Positions 28,027 to 37,447 of a stretch of 64,000 bases of DNA are shown here, piece by piece. The position numbers and the translations under genes are program-made. The stretch spans positions 6,242 through 70,241 of the forward strand of contig NZ_JAHUWN010000031.1 in assembly GCF_019219025.1 (NCBI RefSeq), written 5' to 3'. Position 1 is the first letter of the stretch; each line of letters starts with the position of its first letter. The stretch is from Bacillus sp. sid0103 (GTDB lineage: Bacteria; Bacillota; Bacilli; Bacillales_B; DSM-18226). The notes beneath the pieces are model-generated. The model was not told the origin of the DNA and did not search any database. It worked only from the letters and a program-made list of their open reading frames with translations.

Positions 28027-28771
28027 GGCTGTCCCCTCCTAACAATGCTAGCATATCAATAATTTTTTGGAAAAACGCCTGGCGGTTATCGCCGCGGTAG
28101 ATTTCGTTATAAAGTTGTCCATCCTTAATAAAAATAACACGGTGACAATAGCTGGCTGCGACGGCATCATGTGTGACCATTAAGGCCGTAGCCCCGTCTT
28201 CCTTGTTAATGGTTGTTAGTGTTTCCATAACATCCTTTGCCGATTTTGAATCCAAGTTACCTGTGGGCTCATCGGCCAAAATTAGGGCTGGTTGGTGTAT
28301 GATGGCACGGGCGATAGCTGTTCGCTGCATTTGCCCCCCTGAGATTTCATAGGTTCGTTTTTTCAAGATCTGGTCTATCCCTAACTTTTTAGCGACCTGA
28401 TTGAGCTTCAGATCCATTTCCTTGACCTTTTCACCATCTAGGGTGAGCGGCAGAACGATATTTTCCTCCACTGTTAACGTATCGAGTAAATTAAAATGTT
28501 GAAAAACAAACCCAAGCTGATGGCGTCTAAATAGCGCCGTTTCTTTCTTGTTTAGTACATGGGGGTTTTTCCCGTTGATCGTAATTTCACCGGCTGTCGG
28601 TCTATCGATGGTAGCAATTAAGTTTAAGAGCGTTGTCTTCCCACTCCCAGACGGCCCCATAATCCCGACGAATTCGCCTTTATCAATCGTAAAATTTATA
28701 TTTTCAATTGCTTTATGAGCAACTTTTCCTTCATAAATCTTCTCTAAATGTCTCACTTCTAAAATCGACAT
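28001..28771 (-). CDS. BceA-type ABC transporter ATP-binding protein
   Basis: A 256-residue ATPase of the MacB/Bce clade: Walker [14 protein letters not shown]-loop [10 protein letters not shown], signature [13 protein letters not shown], Walker [16 protein letters not shown], switch VTHD. It is translated just ahead of, and overlapping, the BceB-like permease. A TTACA-N4-TGTAA response-regulator site lies about 85 nt upstream of its start, and AGGGAGTG precedes the ATG. Confidence 0.93.
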   Translation of the reverse strand: MSILEVRHLEKIYEGKVAHKAIENINFTIDKGEFVGIMGPSGSGKTTLLNLIATIDRPTAGEITINGKNPHVLNKKETALFRRHQLGFVFQHFNLLDTLTVEENIVLPLTLDGEKVKEMDLKLNQVAKKLGIDQILKKRTYEISGGQMQRTAIARAIIHQPALILADEPTGNLDSKSAKDVMETLTTINKEDGATALMVTHDAVAASYCHRVIFIKDGQLYNEIYRGDNRQAFFQKIIDMLALLGGDSRDLSTVRL

Positions 28772-28853
28772 CCATTTTCACTCCCTGTTCCATTTGTACC
28801 CCCATTGTAACTAGAATCCAGCCCCTCCAGCCATGTCACTAACTTACAACTAA

Positions 28854-28869
28854 CTTACACAATTGTAAG
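28854..28869 (-). promoter_or_regulatory. BceR-type response regulator binding site
   Basis: CTTACA-CAAT-TGTAAG is a 6-bp inverted repeat with a 4-nt spacer. It matches the TNACA-N4-TGTAA consensus known for BceR-like regulators (recalled). It lies upstream of bceA. Downstream on the minus strand TACAAT (within GTTACAATGG) could be the -10, with no good -35, as expected for an activated promoter. Confidence 0.8.
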
Positions 28870-28935
28870 GTTGGGTTGTTTTTTGGTTGGTTGGCGGGTT
28901 GGTTGGTTGGCGGTGGTTTTTGTTAGTTTGTTAGC
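28868..28935 (+). other. G/T-rich low-complexity stretch
   Basis: Repeated GGTT units (GGTTGGGTTG, GGTTGGTTGGCGGG, GGTTGGTTGGCGGTGG) occupy about 50 nt between the bceA operator and the sensor kinase gene. The many GG pairs could form a two-tier G-quadruplex on the plus strand. The following 28937-29000 contains a GGTGCCTGACACC palindrome shared with 31893-31905. Confidence 0.6.
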
Positions 28936-29021
28936 CAAAGCGTCCACCACAGGCGGACAAAACAGGAAAGTGTCCACGAACGGTGCCTGACACCAAAAAA
29001 GAACAACCAAAAAGTGCGCTT

Positions 29022-29993
29022 CTAAAACACGATGCGTACGGTGGTGCCTTGGTTTAGGTTGGATTCGATTTCGATGTGATGGCCGAGTTTTTGGCAGATT
29101 TGTTTGGCGAGGTGGAGTCCCATTCCGGTGGATTCTTGGAAGTTACGGCCGTTTTCACCGGTGAAGTATGGATTAAATACGCGAGGGAGATCGCTTTGGG
29201 GAATACCCACGCCTTCATCGCGAATTTCTAAGACGATTTTGATGCCACGCTTGTAACCATTAAAATAAATTTTCCGATTCTCCTCGATTGTATAACGAAT
29301 CGCATTTGTCATGAGCTGCGTAATCACAAAGGATAACCATTTTTCATCTGATGCGATGCTTAAATCCCCGTCCATGTTTATCAGTGGGAACACTTTCTTA
29401 CGGATAAATAACCGTTTTTGACTTGAGGTGACCGAACGGACAACGGTTTGCAAATCAAGGGTCTCGACATAAAAATCGCGTTCAAAGGTATCTAAACGCG
29501 CCGTGTACAGTACCATGTCCAATCCCTTTTTCAAACGATCCAGTTCATCCCCAATGGCATTGAATCGCGGATCATCCTCATCTTGAACAATTAAATGAAT
29601 CACTGACAACGGCGTCTTCATTTGATGCACCCATTGATTGATGAACTGAATATGCCCCTCCAGCTTGTACTTATAATTATGCAGGTCTTTTTTATAATGT
29701 TGGAATTGACTTTTCAAAAGCTGTTGCAAACTCTCAGCCAACGGGCTCTGTTGAACATTGCTCGTAAAATCCTCTATTGAGGTTAAAGGCTCTTCCAAGC
29801 GCTGATAGAATGATCGATTCGTTATGTACCGAAAAAAGAGGTACCCTATCAGAAGGCACCCACTCAGGAATGCCGCATATAGACTTATCGCTAAATGATG
29901 AAACCCATCAAGCCAATAAATGGCTGTCATTACCACCAACTGAAGGATATAAAAGATAATCAGCGCCAACTGCTCGCGTAAAAAAAGCTTCAT
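29022..29993 (-). CDS. BceS-type intramembrane-sensing histidine kinase
   Basis: A 323-residue kinase with two membrane helices close to the N-terminus and almost no extracellular loop, the hallmark of the Bce group, which senses through its partner transporter. The phospho-acceptor His is in NQWVHQMKTPLSVIHL; the ATPase domain shows QLMTNAIRYT, RDEGVGIPQSDL and STGMGLHLAKQI. Its ATG overlaps the regulator stop (ATGA at 29990-29993). It probably activates the adjacent response regulator on antimicrobial peptide exposure. Confidence 0.92.
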   Translation of the reverse strand: MKLFLREQLALIIFYILQLVVMTAIYWLDGFHHLAISLYAAFLSGCLLIGYLFFRYITNRSFYQRLEEPLTSIEDFTSNVQQSPLAESLQQLLKSQFQHYKKDLHNYKYKLEGHIQFINQWVHQMKTPLSVIHLIVQDEDDPRFNAIGDELDRLKKGLDMVLYTARLDTFERDFYVETLDLQTVVRSVTSSQKRLFIRKKVFPLINMDGDLSIASDEKWLSFVITQLMTNAIRYTIEENRKIYFNGYKRGIKIVLEIRDEGVGIPQSDLPRVFNPYFTGENGRNFQESTGMGLHLAKQICQKLGHHIEIESNLNQGTTVRIVF

Positions 29994-30691
29994 GGCTTAT
30001 GCCCCCAGTTTGGAATAAGACGATACCCTTGCCCGCGAATCGTTTGAAGGGCATCCTCGATATCTATGGCAGCTAATTTTTTCCGAACACGAGTTACATA
30101 AACATTTAAAGTATTATCATCGACAAAGGCTTGATCGTCCCAGATTTTCTCTAATAGCCGATCACGACTGACGACCTTCTCTGCTTTTTTCATGAGTTCA
30201 TCTAATATTTTTGCTTCGGTATGGCTGAGATCAATTTCCTGTTCGTGTAATATAAGCTTCAAGCGCTCCACATCCAAGGTCAACCCATCCACCGTAGTCG
30301 TCCGCTCATTTTGCGAACTAGCATACGAGCCATATGCCCTTCTCAGTTGACTATTGATTTTCGCCGTGACAATTTCATAGTCAAATGGTTTCGTGATATA
30401 ATCATCCGCCCCATTTTCAAGAGCCATTACTTGGTCCATTTTCCCGTCCCGTGCCGAGATAAAGAGAATCGGACAGGTAGAAATGCTGCGGATTTGCCTG
30501 CACCAATAATAGCCATCAAATTTCGGCAAGTTCACATCCAATAGGACGAGATGCGGTTCATATTGCTCAAATTGCGCTCGGACTGCTTCAAAATTGTCAA
30601 CAGACTTTGTATCGTAACCGAATTTATGTAAATGCTCTTTCAGCAAACTCACCAACTGTTGGTCATCTTCGATTATAAAAATTTTAAACAT
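29990..30691 (-). CDS. BceR-type OmpR-family response regulator
   Basis: A 233-residue regulator: receiver domain with phospho-acceptor Asp in LVLLDVNLPKFDG and C-terminal winged helix (LSHTEAKILDELMKKAEKVVSR, DNTLNVYVTRVRKKL). The start MFKIFIIEDDQQL at 30691 is 7 nt after AAGGGAG; longer frames to 30766 are not supported. It would bind the site at 28854-28869 and switch on the ABC genes. Confidence 0.93.
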   Translation of the reverse strand: MFKIFIIEDDQQLVSLLKEHLHKFGYDTKSVDNFEAVRAQFEQYEPHLVLLDVNLPKFDGYYWCRQIRSISTCPILFISARDGKMDQVMALENGADDYITKPFDYEIVTAKINSQLRRAYGSYASSQNERTTTVDGLTLDVERLKLILHEQEIDLSHTEAKILDELMKKAEKVVSRDRLLEKIWDDQAFVDDNTLNVYVTRVRKKLAAIDIEDALQTIRGQGYRLIPNWGHKP

Positions 30692-30754
30692 TACCATACT
30701 CCCTTCCCAATACTCCTCCTTGATTGTACCAAATGGCCGGGAACAATTGGAAAT

Positions 30755-30788
30755 CAAAAAAAGCACCGTTCAGAAAACAGAACAATGC
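30755..30788 (-). terminator. Terminator of the methyltransferase gene
   Basis: On the minus strand GCATTGTTC pairs with GAACGGTGC (two G-U) around an 8-nt loop and is followed by seven T residues, so the regulator gene has a separate transcript. Confidence 0.85.
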
Positions 30789-30799
30789 TTTGCAATCCC

Positions 30800-31717
30800 T
30801 TATTTATTGACAACAAGATAAGCAAAATGAAAATGATCAAAGGCATGCAGCCCATCTTCTCGTCCCTTAAAATACATATCCTCAATATTAGCCGGCGAGA
30901 GATTTTCATAGAGTAACATCTGGCAGTCTTGGAGCTCCAAGTCTAGTTCAAACGGGTCAAAGCCTGTAATGATAGGCTCACCCGTCCGGGCCGTAATTTG
31001 TCTCATTTTGGTTAGTTTTGTTGAGGCCATTTTCTCATGAAAAGCAGTATCATCGAGGTAATCAAAGGTGAAAGAACTTCCGTTTATGGACATGTCCGCT
31101 ACAGAAGCTAGAAGTTGGTAGAAATCCTTTTTAGCCAGGTACATAACCACACCCAGCAAACTAAAATAAGTATACTTTTGTTGATCATAACCGCTATTCA
31201 TCAATTCTTCACGAAGGGAATCACTTTTAAAATCAACTGGAACAAATTTCACGTTCTCAGGAAGAGCGATACCAGCTTCCTGAAGGCGGTTTATCTTAAA
31301 AGCTAGTGTCGCAGGGCGATCAACTTCATAGATCATAAAATCCTCTGGCAGATTTTCCTGCCGTAACCCAAAGGTATCGAATCCGGCACCGAGGATGACA
31401 TACTGTTTAAATCCGCGTTCTATCGCAGACCTAAGGCCATCTTCTGCATATCTTGCCCGACTGACTAATTGGGGAATGGTCTGGTTATTCATCACCCACT
31501 GCAATTTTTCATCAATCGACTCCAATGTTTCACTTTTCTCCTGATCAAAGAAGGCAATTGCATTGGCCCAATTGGTGGCGATTAACTGCTTTTCTTCTTC
31601 TTTTAAAAGCGAATGTGCGATGTAGTCATTAAAAATCGGCTCTTTGCTTTCGGAAGCATGATAGCCCCTGGCAAAGCAACTAACTAATGCCGTTAAACTT
31701 TCCTTCCTAGTTTCCAA
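30800..31717 (-). CDS. Class I SAM-dependent methyltransferase (LCMT/TIGR00027-like)
   Basis: A 305-residue protein of the leucine-carboxyl-methyltransferase-like group. The SAM-binding loop is YVILGAGFDTFGLR, followed by YEVDRPATLAFK (acidic residue for the ribose) and KFVPVDFKSDSL. The start is TTG at 31717 (LETRKESL...), 6-7 nt after AAGGGGGAA; the ATG at 31741 lies upstream of that site. Substrate unknown; related proteins methylate small molecules or polyketides. It stands alone between the Bce module and the mannitol operon. Confidence 0.82.
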   Translation of the reverse strand: METRKESLTALVSCFARGYHASESKEPIFNDYIAHSLLKEEEKQLIATNWANAIAFFDQEKSETLESIDEKLQWVMNNQTIPQLVSRARYAEDGLRSAIERGFKQYVILGAGFDTFGLRQENLPEDFMIYEVDRPATLAFKINRLQEAGIALPENVKFVPVDFKSDSLREELMNSGYDQQKYTYFSLLGVVMYLAKKDFYQLLASVADMSINGSSFTFDYLDDTAFHEKMASTKLTKMRQITARTGEPIITGFDPFELDLELQDCQMLLYENLSPANIEDMYFKGREDGLHAFDHFHFAYLVVNK

Positions 31718-31883
31718 ATAAGTTCCCCCTTCAACACCCATTTTTTAAACAGAAAAAATTCCTGGCAGTGTCTGCTAGGAGTTTTATTTTATGATAGAAT
31801 TATAGTTATTGTCAATAAATAAATATTATAGCACACTTTTCATAAAAAGTCAATAAAAATATCATCCAATTAATAAAAATATC

Positions 31884-31914
31884 AAAACGAATGGTGTCAG
31901 GCACCGTTCGTTTT
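31884..31914 (-). terminator. Long hairpin after mtlD
   Basis: AAAACGAA-T-GGTG and CACC-G-TTCGTTTT are inverted arms (12 paired bases, one mismatch) around TCAGG. The T-rich tail on the minus strand fits termination of the mtl operon. Its GGTGTCAGGCACC core also occurs at 28982-28994. Confidence 0.7.
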
Positions 31915-31922
31915 AACCAAAA

Positions 31923-33080
31923 TTATTTTCCTGCCGTTAATTGTTGGTATTGCTCGACAATCCCTTTAAACAAAATGGATGTGATATCAAGCTGGGTATA
32001 CTTTTCAATCGCAGTTTCTAAGCCCTGTTCGCGGATGGTCGATTGAACTTGAATGGCTTCCTCATCACTTTGAACATCATAAAGGAGTGCCGCTGCGATC
32101 CCCTTCAAAAGAAATGTCGGTTCAGTTCCAAACACTTCTGCATACTGTCTTGCAGGGCTAACGAGACGATCATTTGGCCCTAGCTTACGAATTGGTGAAC
32201 GCCCCACTCTTGTCACCTCATCCACAATATAGGCATTAGAGAAACGCCCTATAATCTTATCAATATATTTATTGTGGTCTTCTTGATTAAAGCTATATTT
32301 TTTAACTAAAAACGCTCCGCTTTCTTTTAGGGCACCTTCCACTAGCTCTTTGATTTCTCTATTTTCCATTGCACGATTAATCGTCTCTACGCCAAAATGA
32401 TAACCAAAGTACGCCGCTAAGGCATGACCTGTATTAACCGTGAATAATTTACGTTCAATAAACGGAACTAATTTTTGAACATAGATGATTCCCTTAACGG
32501 GCGGCTTCTCTCCAACTATCTTCGGCTCTTCCACTACCCATTCATAAAAGGGCTCAACCTTAACCATTAGTTTATCTTCATTGACTTGATTTGGCACAAT
32601 CCGGTCCACAGCGGAATCTGGGAATCCGAAGCGCTCATCAAATTGGGATTTTTCTTCCGCCGATAGTGTTTCGTAAATCTTCTCTTTTAAAAAGGACGTA
32701 CCGCCAATCATGTTTTCACACGCAATAATATTTAACGGCTTATCTGTTCGTTCGAGCCGCTTCCGTAACCCATCTGCAACCAAATTCGCAATAAACGGTA
32801 AAATACTAGGACCGATTGCCGTCGTGACAAGATCCGCTTCCGCAATGGCATCAATAACTTGTTCAGGATTAAGCGCACTATTTATCGCCCTTACATTCTT
32901 GATCACCACTTCCTCTTGCGACGGTTCCGCAAGAACAACATGGTATTCGTTCTTTTCATTCAGTAAGTCGACAATTTCACGATTTACATCAACAAAACAC
33001 GTTTCATATCCGGAGTGATATAATAAATTCCCAATAAAGCCACGGCCTATATTTCCAGCGCCAAAGTGAATTGCGAGCAT
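31923..33080 (-). CDS. mtlD: Mannitol-1-phosphate 5-dehydrogenase
   Basis: NAD-dependent enzyme converting mannitol-1-phosphate to fructose-6-phosphate. The N-terminal Rossmann motif is HFGAGNIGRGFIG, and VNTGHALAAYFGYHFG with KRYSFNQEDH-like KKYSFNQEDHNKYIDKIIGRFSN is the catalytic region of the family. The 385-residue length is normal. It starts one nucleotide after mtlF ends, so the two are coupled. Confidence 0.97.
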   Translation of the reverse strand: MLAIHFGAGNIGRGFIGNLLYHSGYETCFVDVNREIVDLLNEKNEYHVVLAEPSQEEVVIKNVRAINSALNPEQVIDAIAEADLVTTAIGPSILPFIANLVADGLRKRLERTDKPLNIIACENMIGGTSFLKEKIYETLSAEEKSQFDERFGFPDSAVDRIVPNQVNEDKLMVKVEPFYEWVVEEPKIVGEKPPVKGIIYVQKLVPFIERKLFTVNTGHALAAYFGYHFGVETINRAMENREIKELVEGALKESGAFLVKKYSFNQEDHNKYIDKIIGRFSNAYIVDEVTRVGRSPIRKLGPNDRLVSPARQYAEVFGTEPTFLLKGIAAALLYDVQSDEEAIQVQSTIREQGLETAIEKYTQLDITSILFKGIVEQYQQLTAGK

Positions 33081-33081
33081 A

Positions 33082-33519
33082 TTAGTTCACCTCTGCAAAA
33101 ATCGATAAAATTTCTTCGGCGGATTTTGCGGCAACCAATTTGTCAATATTTTCTTCTTCCGAGCAAACAATCGCAATGCTAGAGAGAATATCAAGATGTT
33201 CATTGTCTTTACCCGCAATGCCAATTAACAGCTTGACGATATTTCCATTCCCAAAGTCTACACCTTGCGGAACTTGAATGAAAGAAATACCTGAATCCTT
33301 CACAAATGCCTTTGAATCCTCGGTACCATGTGGGATTGCAACAAAATTCCCCATATACGTAGAAGTTAGTTCTTCTCTTTCAAGCATTTTTTCAATATAG
33401 TCTGCATCTACATACCCTTTATCCACAAGAATGCTTCCTGTTAGTCTGATTGCTTCTTCCTTTGACCCCACTGATGCATTTAATAGAATATTTTCTTTTG
33501 CTAAAATTGCTTTTGACAT
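33082..33519 (-). CDS. mtlF: Mannitol PTS EIIA component
   Basis: A 145-residue cytosolic EIIA that passes phosphate from HPr to the EIIB domain of MtlA. The active-site His is in GNFVAIPHGTEDSK. As usual in Gram-positives, EIIA is a separate protein from EIICB. It lies 2 nt after mtlR and directly before mtlD. Confidence 0.96.
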   Translation of the reverse strand: MSKAILAKENILLNASVGSKEEAIRLTGSILVDKGYVDADYIEKMLEREELTSTYMGNFVAIPHGTEDSKAFVKDSGISFIQVPQGVDFGNGNIVKLLIGIAGKDNEHLDILSSIAIVCSEEENIDKLVAAKSAEEILSIFAEVN

Positions 33520-33521
33520 AG

Positions 33522-35645
33522 TTAAACACTCCTTATATTGTTTAATTTCTCTGTAAAAAATTGATCAAATCTTGCTGTTAGATAGGCTAGTATTTCTTCC
33601 TGCTGATCCGATTGAAACAGGGCAATACTTTCTTCACTTTCAATTAATAACGAGCTAAGATAACTTAGGACTTCTAATGAACTTTCGGCTGTTTCCTGAG
33701 GTGATAACATTAATAATATGGACCTTATTTCCATTTGCTTTTGATCCATTCCAACCACTTCAATCGGTTGTTGAGTCCTATATATTGTGAATGTTGGTGT
33801 GATTACATATGGTGACCGGGCATGGAAGAGAGCCATGGATGTATCTGGAATACCTAATCCCCCAAGTTTTTCCCTTTCACTAATCGCATCCACTACCGCT
33901 TCAATATTATCAATCTTTTGGTTTGCAAATAATTCTTCACTAGCAAGCTTAATAATTGCAGCAGCCGTTTTGCTGTCGTTTATATTCCTTAATTCAAATC
34001 CTTCTAAGAGCACCGCGATGGTCTGGGCATAGCCCTGAATGCTGTTCATTTCTTCGATTAGGACACTTGCCTTTTTCTTATGGACTCTATCCATGAACGA
34101 AACCGAAAATTTATGTTCTGATCCATTAAAAATAATCTGTTCATTAATAAAAGAGCGGATTTTCTCAATTTCATCTTTATTTAAGATCGGGCTGACTAAG
34201 ATGTAATCTGAATGATAATCAGGAATCGGGATTGTAGATATAATTAATTGATAGGTATCTGTTTTCATTCTCTTGAACTCCATAACAGACACATTTTGAA
34301 TGTCCTTAAGCTCCGGAAACTCTTGCTGCAACCTCGTAGCCAGCATCTTCGAGGTGCCAATGCCACTTGAGCAAATAACCAATGTTTTTAATTGAACAAT
34401 CTCCTTGTTCGCTAAGATGGCCGCACCAAAATGCATAACGAGATAACCAATCTCCTCATCAGGGACATAAAACTCATGAAACACTTGCTCAACCGCTTGT
34501 TTGACCGTAGAAAATAACTCCGCATAATCCCGTTTTATTTTATCTAATAATGGATTACTGATCCCCATCCTTTGTTTAATTCGATAGAGGGCTGGTTTCA
34601 AATGCACAACCAAACCTTCAAATAATGACCTATTTCCTGTAAGGTCTATTCCTGCACGTTTCCCGACCATTTCAATTAAATTCCTTGATTTAATTGCTAC
34701 TTGAAGGCTAGAATCCTCGATTAAATATTCATTATCATGTCGCAGCTTCGCACCCTTTAGGTGCATAGTAATATACGCCACTTCTGCCTCTGGAATCTTA
34801 ATTTGAAACACTTGCTCCAGTTGGGAGACAATTTTTTCTGCAAATTTATATTCCTTGGATGATTGATGGTCCTTAAGGTAAGACTGGTTAATCTTAATCC
34901 CTTCACCTTTTTGGATCCGTTCAACCGCCAAGGCCAAATGAACGACCAACCCGATGTAGGCACTATCAGCCATATTAAAAGGTAAATCCTGAATCGTGGT
35001 TTCAACAATTTTTTCAACCGTCAGCAGCTTTTTCTTTTCTACTAGTCCCAGAAGCCTTTCAGAAATTGTATTGATTTGCTGATTGGACCGCTTTTGAATC
35101 GTTTCTCTTGCCAATGATAGGATTTCTGACTCATCGATATACTCCGTAATCAGATTACTCATCGCTCTTCTTTTCGCACTTTCATCGCCTTCGATTTCAA
35201 CCCCATATCCTCTTCGGCGTATTAGTGCTAAACCGAACGTTTGTAACCTTTCTTCTAATTTCGTTAAATCAGCACTTACCGTGGCAATGGTCACATTTAA
35301 ATCATTGGCTAGACCTAAAAGCTTGACCGGTCCATCCGATTCCAATAATCCGCACAAAATGATCGTTTGTCTTTCATCTGGTGTATATTCTGTATGAAAA
35401 AGATTAAATAAAAATAGTTCAAGCTCGCCAATTTTATCCTTACTTCCCGTAATTTGTACGCCCACACCTGACTTCTTTAGCAAGGAAAGGTCATATTCTT
35501 TTAATATATCTTCTATATTCTTTAAATCTCGATGAACGGTCCTGCCGCTCACTCCAATTTGATCTGCGAGGTCTTTCACGGTCAACTCGTCTGATTCAGT
35601 TAACAAGATTTCAAGTATTTGTCTTTCTCTTGCGGAAATATACAT
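33522..35645 (-). CDS. mtlR: Mannitol operon transcriptional activator
   Basis: A 707-residue PRD-containing activator. Domains in order: N-terminal HTH pair (MYISARERQILEILL to about 170), PRD1 and PRD2 (about 190-400), an EIIB-like domain with Cys in LVICSSGIGTSKMLATRL, and a C-terminal EIIA-like domain (FHARSPYVITP). Phosphorylation by HPr and EII components sets its activity. The start at 35645 has GGAGTGAG 3-4 nt upstream; a longer frame to 35690 is less likely. Its target is probably the palindrome upstream of mtlA. Confidence 0.95.
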   Translation of the reverse strand: MYISARERQILEILLTESDELTVKDLADQIGVSGRTVHRDLKNIEDILKEYDLSLLKKSGVGVQITGSKDKIGELELFLFNLFHTEYTPDERQTIILCGLLESDGPVKLLGLANDLNVTIATVSADLTKLEERLQTFGLALIRRRGYGVEIEGDESAKRRAMSNLITEYIDESEILSLARETIQKRSNQQINTISERLLGLVEKKKLLTVEKIVETTIQDLPFNMADSAYIGLVVHLALAVERIQKGEGIKINQSYLKDHQSSKEYKFAEKIVSQLEQVFQIKIPEAEVAYITMHLKGAKLRHDNEYLIEDSSLQVAIKSRNLIEMVGKRAGIDLTGNRSLFEGLVVHLKPALYRIKQRMGISNPLLDKIKRDYAELFSTVKQAVEQVFHEFYVPDEEIGYLVMHFGAAILANKEIVQLKTLVICSSGIGTSKMLATRLQQEFPELKDIQNVSVMEFKRMKTDTYQLIISTIPIPDYHSDYILVSPILNKDEIEKIRSFINEQIIFNGSEHKFSVSFMDRVHKKKASVLIEEMNSIQGYAQTIAVLLEGFELRNINDSKTAAAIIKLASEELFANQKIDNIEAVVDAISEREKLGGLGIPDTSMALFHARSPYVITPTFTIYRTQQPIEVVGMDQKQMEIRSILLMLSPQETAESSLEVLSYLSSLLIESEESIALFQSDQQEEILAYLTARFDQFFTEKLNNIRSV

Positions 35646-35805
35646 GATCTCACTCCGTGTAAAGTAATGTAAGCCTCGTCCTCCAATCATAGGATGTTGC
35701 CAAAATTAAAATTAAATGCTTACATTTTCATTTTAATCCCGGAAAAACCCTTATACAACATAAGGATAATTAAAGTTAGTCATATCTATTGTTGACAAAA
35801 TTTAA

Positions 35806-35850
35806 AAGCGGAAGCGCTCCTTAAGCGGCTTATGGATTGGCGCACTTTGA
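35806..35850. repeat. Dispersed GCGGAAGCGC repeat copy (family 1)
   Basis: AAAGCGGAAGCGCTCC, then TATGGATTGGCGCACTTTGA, in the mtlR-mtlA gap. It is the closest relative of the copy at 516-560, which shares the GGAGTATGGA/TGG.GCACTTTGA right half. Confidence 0.55.
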
Positions 35851-35860
35851 TACAAACAAA

Positions 35861-35884
35861 CAAAAACCTAGCACTAAGGCTAGG
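35861..35884 (-). terminator. Terminator between mtlA and mtlR
   Basis: On the minus strand CCTAGC and GCTAGG form a 6-bp stem with a 6-nt loop and a TTTTTTG tail, 11 nt past the mtlA stop. It would make mtlA more abundant than mtlRFD, with partial read-through. Confidence 0.75.
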
Positions 35885-35894
35885 CACTGATTGT

Positions 35895-37310
35895 TTATTT
35901 CTTTAATGATTCAACTAACTCGTCATAACGAGGACTATTTAAGAAATTCTCTACGGAAATATGGTTTGCATTCGGCAGCTTGGCTTTTGCTCGATCCGTT
36001 AAATCCTTATGGGTTACGACTACATCTGCATCGCTTGGTAAATTGTTGATCGCTGTGTTGATAACAGTGACATCGATACCAGCTTTTTTCATTTTATTTC
36101 GTAAAATGGATGCACCCATCGCACTAGATCCCATGCCGGCATCACAAGCAAACACAACTTTATTTACTGCTTCTGCATTAATAGGTTTTTCATCAACTAG
36201 CATAGAAGAAACCGTGCTTTTCTTCCCTTTCATTTCTTCCATCTTGGCTGTTGCAGAAGTTAAATCCTCATCAGTTGCCTTACTAGTTTTCAAGATTAAT
36301 GCTGCAACCGCAAAGGATACCGCTGCTGCCACTAATACACCTGCTAATACTCCAAGGTAATTTCCTTTTGGTGTCATCGCCATAAGAGCGAAGATACTAC
36401 CTGGTGATGGAGCAGCTACAAGACCTGCATTGAAAAGGTTAAAGGTAAATACTCCACTTACACCCCCAGCCATAGCAGCTAGAAGAAGCATAGGCTTCAT
36501 TAGAATGTATGGGAAGTAAATTTCATGAATACCACCTAAGAAGTGGATAATGACCGCACCTGGAGCCGTTTGTTTTGCGGCACCTTTGCCGAATAGCCAG
36601 TAAGCAAGTAAGATCCCTAATCCTGGACCAGGGTTTGTTTCTAATAGGAATAAAATTGATTTTCCAGCTTTTGCTGCTTGCTCAATCCCTAATGGACTTA
36701 AAATACCATGGTTAATGGCATTATTTAAAAATAGTACTTTTGCTGGTTCAATAAACACGTTTGCTAAAGGTAACATGTTGTGGTCAATAATGAATTGAAC
36801 ACCTGAAGCTAAAACCTTACTTAATGCTTCAACAACTGGTCCTACCCCTTTATACGCTAATAATGTTAACGCACCGCCGATAATCCCGGCAGAAAAGTTA
36901 TTAACAAGCATTTCAAATCCAGATTTAATTTTCCCGTGAATCGCTTGGTCAAATTTCTTAATTAGGTATCCACCGATTGGCCCCATAATCATGGCTCCTA
37001 AAAACATCGGGATATCCGTTCCAACGATAACACCCATAGTAGCTGTCGCACCAACGACTCCACCGCGAATATCATGAACTATTCTACCACCGGTAAAACC
37101 AATTAACAGCGGCAGTAAGAACGTGATCATCGGTCCTACTAATTTAGCCAAATCTTCATTTGGTAACCATCCTGTTGGAATAAATAGTGCGGTAATAAAT
37201 CCCCATGCTATAAAAGCGCCGATATTCGGCATGACCATACCGCTTAGATAACTGCCAAATTTTTGTATTTTCACTTTAACATCTGATTTATCATTAACTT
37301 TTTCAGTCAT
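35895..37310 (-). CDS. mtlA: Mannitol-specific PTS EIICB component
   Basis: A 471-residue membrane transporter and phosphotransferase. The EIIC part (1-340) has the helices and the substrate motif [15 protein letters not shown]; the EIIB part at the C-terminus has the phospho-Cys in [16 protein letters not shown]. It lacks an EIIA domain, which MtlF supplies. First gene of mtlA-mtlR-mtlF-mtlD, the order known from Geobacillus stearothermophilus. GAGGGGG precedes the ATG. Confidence 0.97.
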   Translation of the reverse strand: MTEKVNDKSDVKVKIQKFGSYLSGMVMPNIGAFIAWGFITALFIPTGWLPNEDLAKLVGPMITFLLPLLIGFTGGRIVHDIRGGVVGATATMGVIVGTDIPMFLGAMIMGPIGGYLIKKFDQAIHGKIKSGFEMLVNNFSAGIIGGALTLLAYKGVGPVVEALSKVLASGVQFIIDHNMLPLANVFIEPAKVLFLNNAINHGILSPLGIEQAAKAGKSILFLLETNPGPGLGILLAYWLFGKGAAKQTAPGAVIIHFLGGIHEIYFPYILMKPMLLLAAMAGGVSGVFTFNLFNAGLVAAPSPGSIFALMAMTPKGNYLGVLAGVLVAAAVSFAVAALILKTSKATDEDLTSATAKMEEMKGKKSTVSSMLVDEKPINAEAVNKVVFACDAGMGSSAMGASILRNKMKKAGIDVTVINTAINNLPSDADVVVTHKDLTDRAKAKLPNANHISVENFLNSPRYDELVESLKK

Positions 37311-37360
37311 TATCTTATGTCCCCCTCTTTATCTAATTTGTTGAACTTTGTATCTTTATA

Positions 37361-37374
37361 TTAAAGCGTTTACA
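37361..37374. promoter_or_regulatory. Catabolite-responsive element (cre) of mtlA
   Basis: TTAAAGCGTTTACA matches the CcpA consensus TGWAANCGNTNWCA at all but position 2. It lies 51-64 nt upstream of the mtlA start, around the expected promoter/initiation region, so CcpA bound here should repress in glucose. Confidence 0.75.
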
Positions 37375-37404
37375 TGTATATTTCTATTTTTACAAAAATG
37401 CATT

Positions 37405-37426
37405 TTGTCATTGTGATTGTTGACAA
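37405..37426. promoter_or_regulatory. Candidate MtlR operator
   Basis: TTGTCA-N10-TGACAA, a perfect 6-bp inverted repeat about 100 nt upstream of mtlA. It resembles the known MtlR half-sites TTGNCA/TGNCAA, though total length is 22 rather than 20. The position upstream of the promoter suits an activator. Confidence 0.6.
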
Positions 37427-37447
37427 CATTTATGATTTCTGTCAAAA

